This document shows positions 1 to 7,030 of a stretch of 10,348 bases of DNA, piece after piece. The notes below the pieces were generated by a model that searched no databases, was not told the DNA's origin, and saw nothing but the letters and a program-made list of their open reading frames with translations. How positions within the stretch are numbered: position 1 is the stretch's first letter; every line of letters starts with the position of its first letter. The DNA comes from an uncultured Desulfurobacterium sp. (lineage in GTDB: Bacteria; Aquificota; Aquificia; Desulfurobacteriales; Desulfurobacteriaceae), in the NCBI GenBank assembly GCA_913055135.1, contig CAJXJV010000031.1, positions 1 through 10,348 on the forward strand. The letters run 5' to 3'. The position numbers and the translations under genes were made by a program.

Positions 1-500
1 TAACGGTTCCTACTATAACGGAAAAGAATGTGACTATAAAAATACCTTCGGATAACATCGAAATTAAAGTAAAGGTTGATGAAAACGCAACTATTGATAC
101 CACTGATGTACCAAATACCAAGGATGAACTGGAGAAGGTTGCAGAAGAACTTGGAGTAAAGAAGATATTTGCAGCCATCAAGGTAGTTGCATCCTCCACA
201 TTTACAGTAGAATTTGACATAACAGGACTTGACCCTGATAAACTTACTGTTAAGACAAGTAAAGGAGCGGTAATTGACGAAGATGTTTCAGGAAATACTC
301 TAACTGCAACTATTGATCCAGCTAAAGCAGACAATTCAATTACCGTTGCTCTTGTGGAAGAACCTGAAACAGCAGAGACTCCAGCAGGTGGCGGTGGAGG
401 TGGATGTTCTATGACTCCATCTGCAGGACTGGGTGGAGCAATCTCAGGTCTTCTTGGACTTCTCCCACTTGCATTTCTCAGGAGAAGAAAAGAAAATTAA
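1..500 (+). CDS. Surface protein with C-terminal sorting tail (3' end only)
   Basis: The reading frame is open from the first complete codon (base 3) to the TAA at 498-500, so the gene begins upstream of the window; the GTG at 30 is merely an internal in-frame codon. The visible part is acidic and Thr/Val/Ile-rich, with alternating polar and hydrophobic residues, as in Ig-like or cadherin-like beta-sandwich domains of exported proteins. Its end is a tripartite tail: six glycines (387-404), a Cys followed by Ser-Met (405-413), a hydrophobic stretch (about 429-479) and a final RRRKEN. This layout matches the C-terminal sorting signals (MYXO-CTERM, Synerg-CTERM, GlyGly-CTERM types) that are cleaved by dedicated membrane proteases, so the protein is probably surface-anchored. 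Which CTERM family it belongs to and what the protein does are unknown. A terminator follows it, so it is not part of the downstream operon. Confidence 0.8.
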   Translation, partial: TVPTITEKNVTIKIPSDNIEIKVKVDENATIDTTDVPNTKDELEKVAEELGVKKIFAAIKVVASSTFTVEFDITGLDPDKLTVKTSKGAVIDEDVSGNTLTATIDPAKADNSITVALVEEPETAETPAGGGGGGCSMTPSAGLGGAISGLLGLLPLAFLRRRKEN

Positions 501-526
501 AGTGGAAGAGGGAATTCGTCTAATAG

Positions 527-555
527 AAGGGGGCAATGCCCCCTTTTCTAATTTT
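527..555 (+). terminator. Rho-independent terminator
   Basis: An 8-bp stem (527-534 AAGGGGGC paired with 538-545 GCCCCCTT) has a 3-base AAT loop and is followed by a T-rich tail (546-555). It lies 27 bases after the stop codon of the surface-protein gene and separates that gene from the cytochrome operon. Confidence 0.85.
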
Positions 556-668
556 GAAAATTTTTAAAAAATTTCCTTTCAAGGATATAGGGGGATTCGT
601 AAACAACCCTGATGAATGAGATGGATAAAATAAAATAAGGAATTATGCATTTTTTTTAATTTTAATAC

Positions 669-698
669 TTGACAATGGATTTTGATTTATTGTAATAT
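669..698 (+). promoter_or_regulatory. Sigma-70-type promoter of the cytochrome operon
   Basis: A perfect -35 box TTGACA (669-674) is followed after 18 bases by TAATAT (693-698) as the -10 box. A run of T and A bases just upstream (about 649-667) resembles an UP element. Transcription would begin near 705, giving a leader of roughly 25 bases before the GTG at 730. It is the only convincing promoter seen before the tightly packed genes that follow, so it probably drives them all. No clear operator or FNR-like palindrome was recognised around it. Confidence 0.7.
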
Positions 699-714
699 AC
701 CGATACAGCTTCCA

Positions 715-723
715 AGAGAGGGA
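715..723 (+). promoter_or_regulatory. Ribosome binding site that fixes the barrel-protein start
   Basis: The purine tract AGAGAGGGA lies about 7 bases before the GTG at 730. It is the only Shine-Dalgarno-like sequence between the promoter and the signal peptide. The longer frame opening with TTG at 682 would start inside the promoter, upstream of the -10 box, and so can be set aside. Confidence 0.6.
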
Positions 724-729
724 TATGAC

Positions 730-1992
730 GTGGGGATAGATAAGTGGGCACTCACGTTGGGACTGGGGATGGGAGTGGTAGCCTCCCAGGCACTGGCTGC
801 GATTTCAGTCCCGGGGTACGAAGGAGAAATAAAGACACAGATAGAATTTCGAGAAGACGTCAGGGATAGAGATTCTATTCCCTTTGACACATATCTAAAG
901 CTTGATATCCGTGACCTGAAAGGTAACTCAGAGCTCCACTTCTACGGTAAACTCTGGAAGGATCTGGGCTACGGTACCGACTGGGATGCAGACATTTACC
1001 AGATTTATATCGATGTACCTTTGAATAACAGAAACAGCAGATTGAAAGTAGGCAGGCAGTTCATCTCTGAAGGTTTTGAAACCTACATTGCAGATGCGAT
1101 AAAGTACGAACAAAAGTTTAAAAACGGATTTAGATATACGTTTTACATAGGTAAACCCAGATTCTTTGAACCAAACACAAGAGATGGTGACGATTTCTTA
1201 ACTGGGTTCAAGTTTGACTACAAAGGGTATTTCTTCGGTTTTGAGCATGTTAGAGATGATGGAAATGTTAAAAAGAGTTCCTTTGTTGTTGGTAACTACA
1301 AATACCTGACGAGAGAGTTTGCCTACTATACCCGTCTGGAAGTTGACACTGCTCACGGAGAACTTACAGATTTTAATCTTGGTTTCAACTACTTCCCGAC
1401 CGGAAAGTTAAGAATCAACCTTGAGGCTGAATACCTCGATCACTCTTATACCTATGACTCTTTTGAGCTGGAAAATCCTATCTTTTCCCTTTTCTCCTCT
1501 GGAAGACAGCTAAGGGTTACACAGAGTGTTTACTACGACATCTCAAAGAAGTGGCAGTTCTTTGAAAGCTATACGTTTTCGGATCTTCAGAGAAGAGAGG
1601 GTTTAAAAGACAATGGTCACCTTGCAAAAGCAGGTCTTGTCAGGGATACCTGGTTTGAAAACGGTTTAAGAGTCTATGGAGCTCTTACATATCAAAATAG
1701 CTGGATTGGAATTTTAAGGGGATTTGAGCTCGGCTTCACAAAGTGGATGAATTCAAAGCTGACCCTCTCAGGAACTGCTGATGTCGCTCACTACGACAAA
1801 ATTACCTATGGAAAGCAGTGGGCTAATGCTCTTTATCTGAAAGGAACCTATCAGGTTACAGACTTTTCCAACTTTGAGCTTGGAGTTGAAAACAGGGTAA
1901 ATGAAGATTTTGACAGGGATACAAGAGTAATTCTTCGCTACAACTACCTTTTCTTTGGTGGAAAAGATAAGAGCAAAGAGGAAAGGAAATGA
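730..1992 (+). CDS. Outer-membrane beta-barrel (porin-like) protein
   Basis: This 420-residue protein starts at a GTG with a good ribosome binding site. Residues 1-23 form a Sec signal peptide (hydrophobic core LTLGLGMGVVA, cleavage after ALA). The mature protein consists of alternating hydrophobic/aromatic and polar residues with many Tyr/Phe, short turns and longer charged loops, typical of an outer-membrane barrel, perhaps of 16-18 strands by eye. It has no heme motif. The last amphipathic strand (VILRYNYLFF) is followed by a charged tail of about 11 residues instead of ending on the usual terminal aromatic. It is the first gene of the operon and overlaps the next, a lipoprotein cytochrome, by 4 bases (ATGA). 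That order recalls porin-cytochrome conduits (MtrB-, Omb- or ExtI-like barrels), although MtrB itself is much larger. A barrel is well supported; a conduit role is inferred. An ordinary diffusion porin remains possible. Confidence 0.8.
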   Translation: MGIDKWALTLGLGMGVVASQALAAISVPGYEGEIKTQIEFREDVRDRDSIPFDTYLKLDIRDLKGNSELHFYGKLWKDLGYGTDWDADIYQIYIDVPLNNRNSRLKVGRQFISEGFETYIADAIKYEQKFKNGFRYTFYIGKPRFFEPNTRDGDDFLTGFKFDYKGYFFGFEHVRDDGNVKKSSFVVGNYKYLTREFAYYTRLEVDTAHGELTDFNLGFNYFPTGKLRINLEAEYLDHSYTYDSFELENPIFSLFSSGRQLRVTQSVYYDISKKWQFFESYTFSDLQRREGLKDNGHLAKAGLVRDTWFENGLRVYGALTYQNSWIGILRGFELGFTKWMNSKLTLSGTADVAHYDKITYGKQWANALYLKGTYQVTDFSNFELGVENRVNEDFDRDTRVILRYNYLFFGGKDKSKEERK

Positions 1993-2594
1993 GAAAGCTA
2001 CTTTTAATAGCATTTCTATCTATTGCCACTGTTTATCTCTCTTCCTGTGAAAGGGGCAAAATAGACTACAAGAAAGAGTTAGGGGCTACAGCCAAATTTC
2101 ATCATATTGACCATAAGGCTTTTATAGATAAAAATGGATGTATTCCATGTCACAAAATGAATGTTGAAATGACATGGGCAGATATAGAGGCTGCAGAGAA
2201 AGGATCAGAGAAAATAATAATGCCTTCGAAAGTTACCTGTCACTACTGTCACAACAATCCTGACAGTTCTCCAGCTCCAGATGCTCCAACAAAGTGTTAT
2301 ATCTGCCACTTTAACATGAAAGAGATAGAACCTGCCGACCACAAAACTGGAAACTGGCTTAAGACCCACAAGTTTGCCTACGAAGGAGAACCCAAGAGGT
2401 GTGATGAGTGCCATAGACAGAGGTTCTGTATAGACTGTCACTCCAGGAGAGATGTAATTCAGCACTACGTTCACCCGAGGAATTATGAGTACACCCACAG
2501 CATAGAAGCTGCTGCCGATCCTGGAAAGTGTGGCAGATGTCATCAAATAGGATTCTGTATGGAATGTCATACAAAGGGGACCTGGGCAAGATGA
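1989..2594 (+). CDS. Heptaheme c-type cytochrome lipoprotein
   Basis: A 201-residue protein with a lipoprotein signal peptide: hydrophobic residues 4-17, then lipobox LSSC with the acylated Cys at residue 20. Seven CXXCH heme sites start at residues 51, 84, 103, 138, 147, 181 and 190. The last four form two tandem pairs of the form CXXCHxxxFCXXCH (138-151 and 181-194), which suggests an internal duplication and closely stacked hemes. Extra His residues between the sites can serve as distal ligands. The residue after the acylated Cys is Glu, not the inner-membrane-retaining Asp, so sorting to the outer membrane is plausible. It overlaps both neighbours by 4 bases, suggesting translational coupling to the barrel gene. 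The likely role is electron transfer at the outer membrane, possibly docked in or on the barrel. Its electron partner is unknown. Confidence 0.85.
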   Translation: MRKLLLIAFLSIATVYLSSCERGKIDYKKELGATAKFHHIDHKAFIDKNGCIPCHKMNVEMTWADIEAAEKGSEKIIMPSKVTCHYCHNNPDSSPAPDAPTKCYICHFNMKEIEPADHKTGNWLKTHKFAYEGEPKRCDECHRQRFCIDCHSRRDVIQHYVHPRNYEYTHSIEAAADPGKCGRCHQIGFCMECHTKGTWAR

Positions 2595-3459
2595 GAAAGA
2601 CTATACTGATTTTTAGCTTAGTAGTAGGGTTGAGTGGTAGCGCACTCGCTTCTGAGTGTGGAGGGAAAGGATACACTGGACTGACAATCAATACTGTCTC
2701 CAGTGCCACTCTAATTGTCCTACTCTTCACCCTATAAGTGAGATAGAGGTAAAAGAAACTGAATGCATAAGAATTCCTTCAGGATTTCCTCTTAAAGACA
2801 GCAGAATGGTCTGCACTACCTGCCACGATATGACTTCAAGCAACAGGGACTTTTTGAGATCCAGAAAACCCCTGAAAAAGAGGTTTGATTTCTGTTTTGA
2901 GTGCCATAACCCTGAGTGTTATAAGAAGTTCAACCCTCACGAAACTATCGCTTCAAAGCTTCCTGAAAAGAAGAAACTTAAAGCCTGTATTTACTGCCAT
3001 GGTGTAGGAGCAAAACTTGAAGCCTATAAAGCCTGCGTTGGTTGTCATACAAAGACTCCTCATGTTGGAGCTCCAGAACACATTCTTGCTTCAAAAGAGA
3101 AAGTGGAAAAACTTGTTAAGGATAAAAAAGAAATAGTTGACATTACAGCAATGAAAGATCTGCATCCAAAACTCGATGAGAAGGTCCTTAAAGAAAGAAA
3201 ACCCAAAGTTATCCTTGTAAACGGAAAAATTGAGTGTATTACATGCCACAATCCGCATCCACAGATTGCTATTCCTGCACCACCTCAGGATAAAGAGTGG
3301 ATAGCCTTAGAGAAACAGGATCTGGAGTACAAGCTCAGAAAACTCTATGAGAACTTAAATAGATTTGAGCTTAAATCAAAAAGTGTAGAACTCATGAGTG
3401 GAAGTTTAAAGGGTGGCAAGCTATGTCAGGTCTGCCACCCCATCAACTCGCTTAAGTAG
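2591..3459 (+). CDS. Heptaheme c-type cytochrome, split by an apparent -1 frameshift
   Basis: The ATG at 2591 overlaps the upstream stop by 4 bases and has AAGGGGA 10 bases ahead. It opens a clear Sec signal peptide (residues 1-21, cleavage after ALA), but this frame ends at TAA 2735-2737. All seven CXXCH sites (CLQCH, CTTCH, CFECH, CIYCH, CVGCH, CITCH, CQVCH) lie in another frame that is open from 2656, just after a TGA at 2653-2655, to 3459. That frame alone (from GTG 2656) has no export signal, which a c-type cytochrome must have. The two halves fit together if one base was lost, or is skipped, between about 2656 and 2692. As joined, the protein is about 289 residues, periplasmic, with a Lys-rich middle (about 3090-3220) lacking hemes. 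It may be a real mutation, a sequencing error or, less likely, recoding. The role would be a periplasmic electron shuttle. Confidence 0.75.
2656..2692 (+). other. Site of the apparent frameshift
   Basis: The signal-peptide frame (codons beginning at 2591, 2594 and so on) and the heme-binding frame (2656, 2659 and so on) can be joined only here. Upstream, the heme frame is closed by TGA 2653-2655; downstream, the CLQCH heme motif starts at 2695. The purine tract GGAGGGAAAGG (2660-2670), with runs of three G and three A, is the likeliest place for loss of one base. No slippery heptamer is aligned to the zero frame. Confidence 0.65.
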
Positions 3460-3469
3460 GGGGTAGAGA

Positions 3470-4561
3470 GTGAGAGCCTTTATATTAGGAATAGCAGGAG
3501 CTTTAGCAATTTCAGGAACTGCTTTAGCAACAGGAATAAGCGATGATGGATGTCTCGTCTGTCATAGACTAAAGGGTCTCTCCGTTGTGGATAAAGATAA
3601 CAAGATAAAAGATTGCAGTATTAAGGAAGCCCTGTATGCCCATTCAATCCATAGAAACGTCGGGTGTACAGAATGCCACGATAAGATAGAAGAGTACCCT
3701 CACAAACCTGAAAATGTTGCTGCAAACTGTGCAAATAAATGTCACGTAGCTGACCCTTCTACTAAGAAGCCGTTTTCACATGAAGATGTGTTTAAGACCT
3801 GGGAAGAGAGTGTTCACGGAAAGAACTACGAAAAAGCTCCAGATATCTATCCTTATTGTAACTACTGTCACACAAACGAACTTCTTATAGATGTAAAGAA
3901 GTTTGAAACTCTTGAAGGTAGTTTTAGCAGATGTTCCATCTGTCATGAAAATAAAAACTGGATAAGCGACAGACTTTCTCACGTTGCAAAAAGACAGGAT
4001 ATTCCTTTAACGGAAAACGGTTTTGTTCACCAGTTTATAAAGACAAGAAGGGATGGATGGGAAGTTGTCGAACTCTGTGCAAGCTGCCATGCAGACAGAG
4101 AGAAAATGGAAAAAGCTCTTGAAGTAGAGGGTATTCACGACAAGTACGAGAAAGAGCACGTTTTAACCGCTGTTGAATCATACAAGGTGACGATGCACTC
4201 GAAAATGTTATACCTCGATAGAAGTGACACAAGAGCGGCTGACTGTCTTGACTGTCACACAAACAAAGATGGAAACTTCCACGATATATTCCACAAGGAG
4301 GATCCAAGATCTTCAATCAACGTCAAGAACATTGAGCTCACATGTGGAAGATCAACAGAGTGTCACCCACTTGCCCCCGAGAAAGACATGAAGAACTTTG
4401 CAACAACAAAGTGGGTTCACATGCACCCCATAAGGGGAGAAAGCATCGGACAGACCATAGTATGGGTTGTTCAGGAAGTGTTTGTAGCGCTGGTTACGTT
4501 TGTCCTTCTCTTTGCATCAGGATTCATAATTCTTGATCTCATAAAGAATCTGAAGAAGTGA
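3470..4561 (+). CDS. Membrane-anchored octaheme c-type cytochrome with two unusual heme motifs
   Basis: A 363-residue protein begins at GTG 3470, with AGGGGG 6 bases upstream. It has a Sec signal peptide (residues 1-20, cleavage after ALA) and a C-terminal hydrophobic helix (about 329-358) ending in Lys residues, so the heme domain sits in the periplasm, tethered to the inner membrane. Six sites are normal CXXCH (CLVCH, CTECH, CNYCH, CSICH, CASCH, CLDCH). Two more look like stretched heme sites: CANKCH (CX3CH, residues 87-92) and CGRSTECH (CX5CH, residues 292-299). The b-type cytochrome gene follows after 13 bases. Together they resemble quinol-oxidising or quinone-reducing b/c complexes such as the Cbc systems of Geobacter; this is an analogy in composition only. 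Non-canonical sites are known in other multiheme cytochromes, but whether both bind heme here is inferred. Confidence 0.85.
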   Translation: MRAFILGIAGALAISGTALATGISDDGCLVCHRLKGLSVVDKDNKIKDCSIKEALYAHSIHRNVGCTECHDKIEEYPHKPENVAANCANKCHVADPSTKKPFSHEDVFKTWEESVHGKNYEKAPDIYPYCNYCHTNELLIDVKKFETLEGSFSRCSICHENKNWISDRLSHVAKRQDIPLTENGFVHQFIKTRRDGWEVVELCASCHADREKMEKALEVEGIHDKYEKEHVLTAVESYKVTMHSKMLYLDRSDTRAADCLDCHTNKDGNFHDIFHKEDPRSSINVKNIELTCGRSTECHPLAPEKDMKNFATTKWVHMHPIRGESIGQTIVWVVQEVFVALVTFVLLFASGFIILDLIKNLKK

Positions 4562-4574
4562 GCAGGAGGGTTTG

Positions 4575-5504
4575 ATGGGTTTCTTGAGCAATATAAAGAG
4601 GAGACTAAGAGTAAGGGAAGATCATGAAAAACTCCTCATAGTTGATGGTAAATATATCGTATTTGAAAAGTTTACCCTTTTCCAGAGGCTCCTGCACGTA
4701 GCTGCTTTTACGACCTTCATCTGGCAGGTTCTTACGGGATTCCCCCTGAGATATGCCTATACCGACTGGGCTCCCGTTATCTACACGATTCTTGGGGGAA
4801 CAACCGGAGCCATGACCATTCACAGGATCATGGGAACTCTAATGGTACTGACTTACCTGGCAACTCTTACCTATTTCATACTTATCCTCATTGCAAATAG
4901 AGACAAAATAAGAAATTTCTTCAACTCTTTCAGGTCTGTTCCTGGTCCCTCTGACATAACCGTTGTCCATTACTTTAAGTATCTGCTTGGACTGAGAAAG
5001 ACCCCACCTGACTGGGATGAATGGATATGGGTTGATAAATTTGACCTCTGGGCAGAAGCGTGGGGAATATTTGCGATGGGAGTTACAGGATTTATCCTCT
5101 GGATGCCTGAGGTCTTTACAGGTCTTATACCTTTACCACCTGAGACAGTGCAGATAGCATACATAGTTCACCTTTACGAGGCAACGCTGGCTCTTGGCTG
5201 GATTGCACTTGTCCATATGTACATGGTTCACTACGGACCACCAAAGTTCCCAATGGACTGGATATGGCTCTCTGGAACTGCATCTGAGGTGGAATGGCTT
5301 GAGGAAAGACCGAAAAGCTACAGGAGAATCATTAAAGCTGTGGCTGAAAAAGAACCACATCTTCTTGAAAAGTATCCGTTCCTGAAGGAGCGCTATGAAT
5401 TTGTCCTTGAAGTGGAGAAACTGCCTGAAGAGGAGATGATAGAAAGAATGCATGAGTATGCTCACCATCTCCTTGAGAAGGAAGTTGAAGGGAGGAGTGC
5501 ATAA
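4575..5504 (+). CDS. Cytochrome b561-type diheme membrane subunit
   Basis: A 309-residue protein starting at ATG 4575, preceded by AGGAGGG (4564-4570); a TTG one codon earlier is too close to that site. Four membrane helices are visible, near residues 37-57, 84-107, 158-178 and 195-218. Histidines H41, H83, H199 and H214 (with H219 nearby) are placed at helices as expected for two b hemes in the cytochrome b561/formate dehydrogenase gamma/Ni-Fe hydrogenase b-subunit superfamily. A basic N-terminus before helix 1 and a long charged C-terminal region (about 235-309, Glu/Lys-rich and probably helical) would be cytoplasmic. There is no signal peptide. Such subunits exchange electrons between quinones and a periplasmic partner, here most likely the anchored octaheme protein encoded just upstream. 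The gene ends in TAATG, overlapping the next start by one base. Confidence 0.85.
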   Translation: MGFLSNIKRRLRVREDHEKLLIVDGKYIVFEKFTLFQRLLHVAAFTTFIWQVLTGFPLRYAYTDWAPVIYTILGGTTGAMTIHRIMGTLMVLTYLATLTYFILILIANRDKIRNFFNSFRSVPGPSDITVVHYFKYLLGLRKTPPDWDEWIWVDKFDLWAEAWGIFAMGVTGFILWMPEVFTGLIPLPPETVQIAYIVHLYEATLALGWIALVHMYMVHYGPPKFPMDWIWLSGTASEVEWLEERPKSYRRIIKAVAEKEPHLLEKYPFLKERYEFVLEVEKLPEEEMIERMHEYAHHLLEKEVEGRSA

Positions 5505-6217
5505 TGAAGAGATATCTGATAGTAGCTTTACTCATATCGACAGCTGCAATTGCAGCTGAGAATCCTCTCATTTCTGCTCCAGCCACTGATGTTGAAAAGT
5601 GGGCTGGAAAGCTTAAAGAGTTTAAGAAGCCTGAAATGCCTTCTGTAAAAGGATATCCGAAACCTTTCCACTATCCAAACAGCTATGAGTATCAGATGAA
5701 CGATGTTTGTTCTGCCTGTCACACGTTTGCTGCTCACAAAAAAGACAAGAAGTATGCACCTTTTTATAACGCCCATGGAACGTTTATGAGCTGTAACGTC
5801 TGTCACTTTGTAAAAGAAGAGGTTACTTACAGGTGGGCAGAAATTAAAAATGGAAAAGTTGTCCTGCTGGAAAACGGTGATTTCTACGGTTTAAAGTATA
5901 TCCAGTCAGATGAAAGAGTTTTCCTTTCCGGAGAAGACAATCCAGCGAAAATTGTGCCAGTCTATAACGGAGCTCCTGTTGAGCTTCCTCTGAAAGGCAA
6001 TGAGAATCTCCTGAAGGATAATAAAGCTGTTGCCAGTATGCACAATGCTCTGTCAGAAGAAGCACTGAAGTGTGAGGATTGCCACACGAAAAACGGAAAA
6101 TTGGATTTTGAAGCCCTTGGCTTCAGTCCAGAAAGAGTGAAAGACCTTGAAAAGAACGAAATCGTAAAAGGTCTGAAGGAATATGAAACCATTCATTTCC
6201 CTAAATTTATCTGGTAG
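5504..6217 (+). CDS. Periplasmic triheme c-type cytochrome
   Basis: A 237-residue protein starting at ATG 5504, one base overlapping the upstream TAA, with a strong GGGAGGAG site 6 bases ahead. The signal peptide covers residues 1-17 or 18 (core YLIVALLISTAAIA, cleavage at AIA-A or IAA-E). There are only three CXXCH sites: CSACH at residue 69, CNVCH at 97 and CEDCH at 190. The roughly 90 residues between the second and third contain no heme and are beta-rich in appearance, with Gly/Asp turns, suggesting a separate small domain. Extra His residues (for example in FHYP, AAHKK, NAHG, SMHN and TIHF) could be distal ligands. No membrane anchor is seen, so it is probably soluble in the periplasm. 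Its position after the b-type cytochrome suggests it accepts or delivers electrons at the inner-membrane complex. I do not recognise a named family. Confidence 0.8.
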   Translation: MKRYLIVALLISTAAIAAENPLISAPATDVEKWAGKLKEFKKPEMPSVKGYPKPFHYPNSYEYQMNDVCSACHTFAAHKKDKKYAPFYNAHGTFMSCNVCHFVKEEVTYRWAEIKNGKVVLLENGDFYGLKYIQSDERVFLSGEDNPAKIVPVYNGAPVELPLKGNENLLKDNKAVASMHNALSEEALKCEDCHTKNGKLDFEALGFSPERVKDLEKNEIVKGLKEYETIHFPKFIW

Positions 6218-6229
6218 GGGTAGAGAGGA

Positions 6230-7030
6230 ATGAGATATCTGGTGATTTTTCTTGTGCTGTTTTTGTCGGCAGTTTCATCATTTGCCGGAGAGATTAAAGG
6301 AGACTGGAAGTTTCCTTCAGATATTGCTGTTGATAATGGAAAACTTTACGTTGTTGATGGTCTAAATAATCGAATAGCCATCTATGATCTCTACGGCAAC
6401 CATATCTCAGATATAAAGATTGATTCACCTTTTGGTATTTATGTTGAAAATGGTCTCCTCTATGTAACAAGTCAGAAAGGTGTAATCTACGTTTTAGATG
6501 AGTTTGGGAACCCCGAAAAGGAAGTCCAGATTGAAGGCAGACCATTAGACGTAGTAAAGGTTGGAGATAAGCTTTTTGTTACAAATGGAAAAACCAATAC
6601 AGTAGATGTTTACTCAGTAGATGGAAAACTTCTCCAAAAGATAGGTGGGAAAGGGACAGCTCCTGGCTATTTCGTGGGTCCATTTATGATGGACAGGTCA
6701 AAGAAACTCATTTACGTTGTTGATACTGTCAATGCAAGAATTCAGGAATTTGAAGAAAACGGCAAATTTGTCAGAGCTTTTGGAGTCTTCGGAATAGAGG
6801 AAGGAGATTTGTTCAGACCGAAAGGAGTGGCTTACTGTAACGGTGATTTAGTTGTTACTGATGGCATAACAGGTGCTGTTCAACTTTTTAATGTTTATGG
6901 TGGTTTTAAGAGCATCGTTACTAAGGGACTTTATTACCCAACAGCGGTGGCATGCTATGACGGCGAAGTTTTTGTCCTGGAGCCTCTTAAGAACAGAGTT
7001 TCTACATTTAGAATCCAAGGGGTTAAATAA
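6230..7030 (+). CDS. Exported NHL-repeat six-bladed beta-propeller
   Basis: A 266-residue protein with a signal peptide (residues 1-19, cleavage near SFA-G). Six repeats of roughly 28 residues can be lined up at about 29-58, 67-94, 105-133, 151-179, 197-224 and 237-262. Each has the NHL-like pattern P-x-x-(I/V)-x(4-8)-(L/I/V)-(Y/F/V)-V-x(8-11)-(I/V)-x-(V/E)-(Y/F), and the best copies contain VVDGLNNRI and VVDTVNARI. That number closes a complete six-bladed ring without extra domains. It has no heme motif and no catalytic signature I can identify. NHL propellers usually act as binding scaffolds; genes of this kind are known beside multiheme cytochrome genes in metal-reducing bacteria, though their role there is unsettled. 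It overlaps the 24-heme gene by one base, suggesting it assists assembly, docking or folding of that protein (inference). Confidence 0.85.
   Translation: MRYLVIFLVLFLSAVSSFAGEIKGDWKFPSDIAVDNGKLYVVDGLNNRIAIYDLYGNHISDIKIDSPFGIYVENGLLYVTSQKGVIYVLDEFGNPEKEVQIEGRPLDVVKVGDKLFVTNGKTNTVDVYSVDGKLLQKIGGKGTAPGYFVGPFMMDRSKKLIYVVDTVNARIQEFEENGKFVRAFGVFGIEEGDLFRPKGVAYCNGDLVVTDGITGAVQLFNVYGGFKSIVTKGLYYPTAVACYDGEVFVLEPLKNRVSTFRIQGVK

Noticed and set aside
555..575. Second terminator or operator in an A/T inverted repeat
   Set aside because: GAAAATTTTTAAAAAATTTC is nearly self-complementary, but it is only A/T, has no GC stem and lies just after a good terminator. It is compatible with ordinary AT-rich spacer.
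2660..2670. Programmed -1 ribosomal frameshift site
   Set aside because: GGGAAAG looks like a slippery heptamer, but it is not aligned with the zero-frame codons (GGG AAA), and no clear downstream stem or pseudoknot was seen. A one-base loss is simpler.
2528..2737. Separate 69-codon protein in the frame of the signal peptide
   Set aside because: Its first 21 codons overlap the end of the lipoprotein gene, and the rest is the signal peptide of the following cytochrome. After the frame break it continues only by chance to a stop, so it is not a gene of its own.
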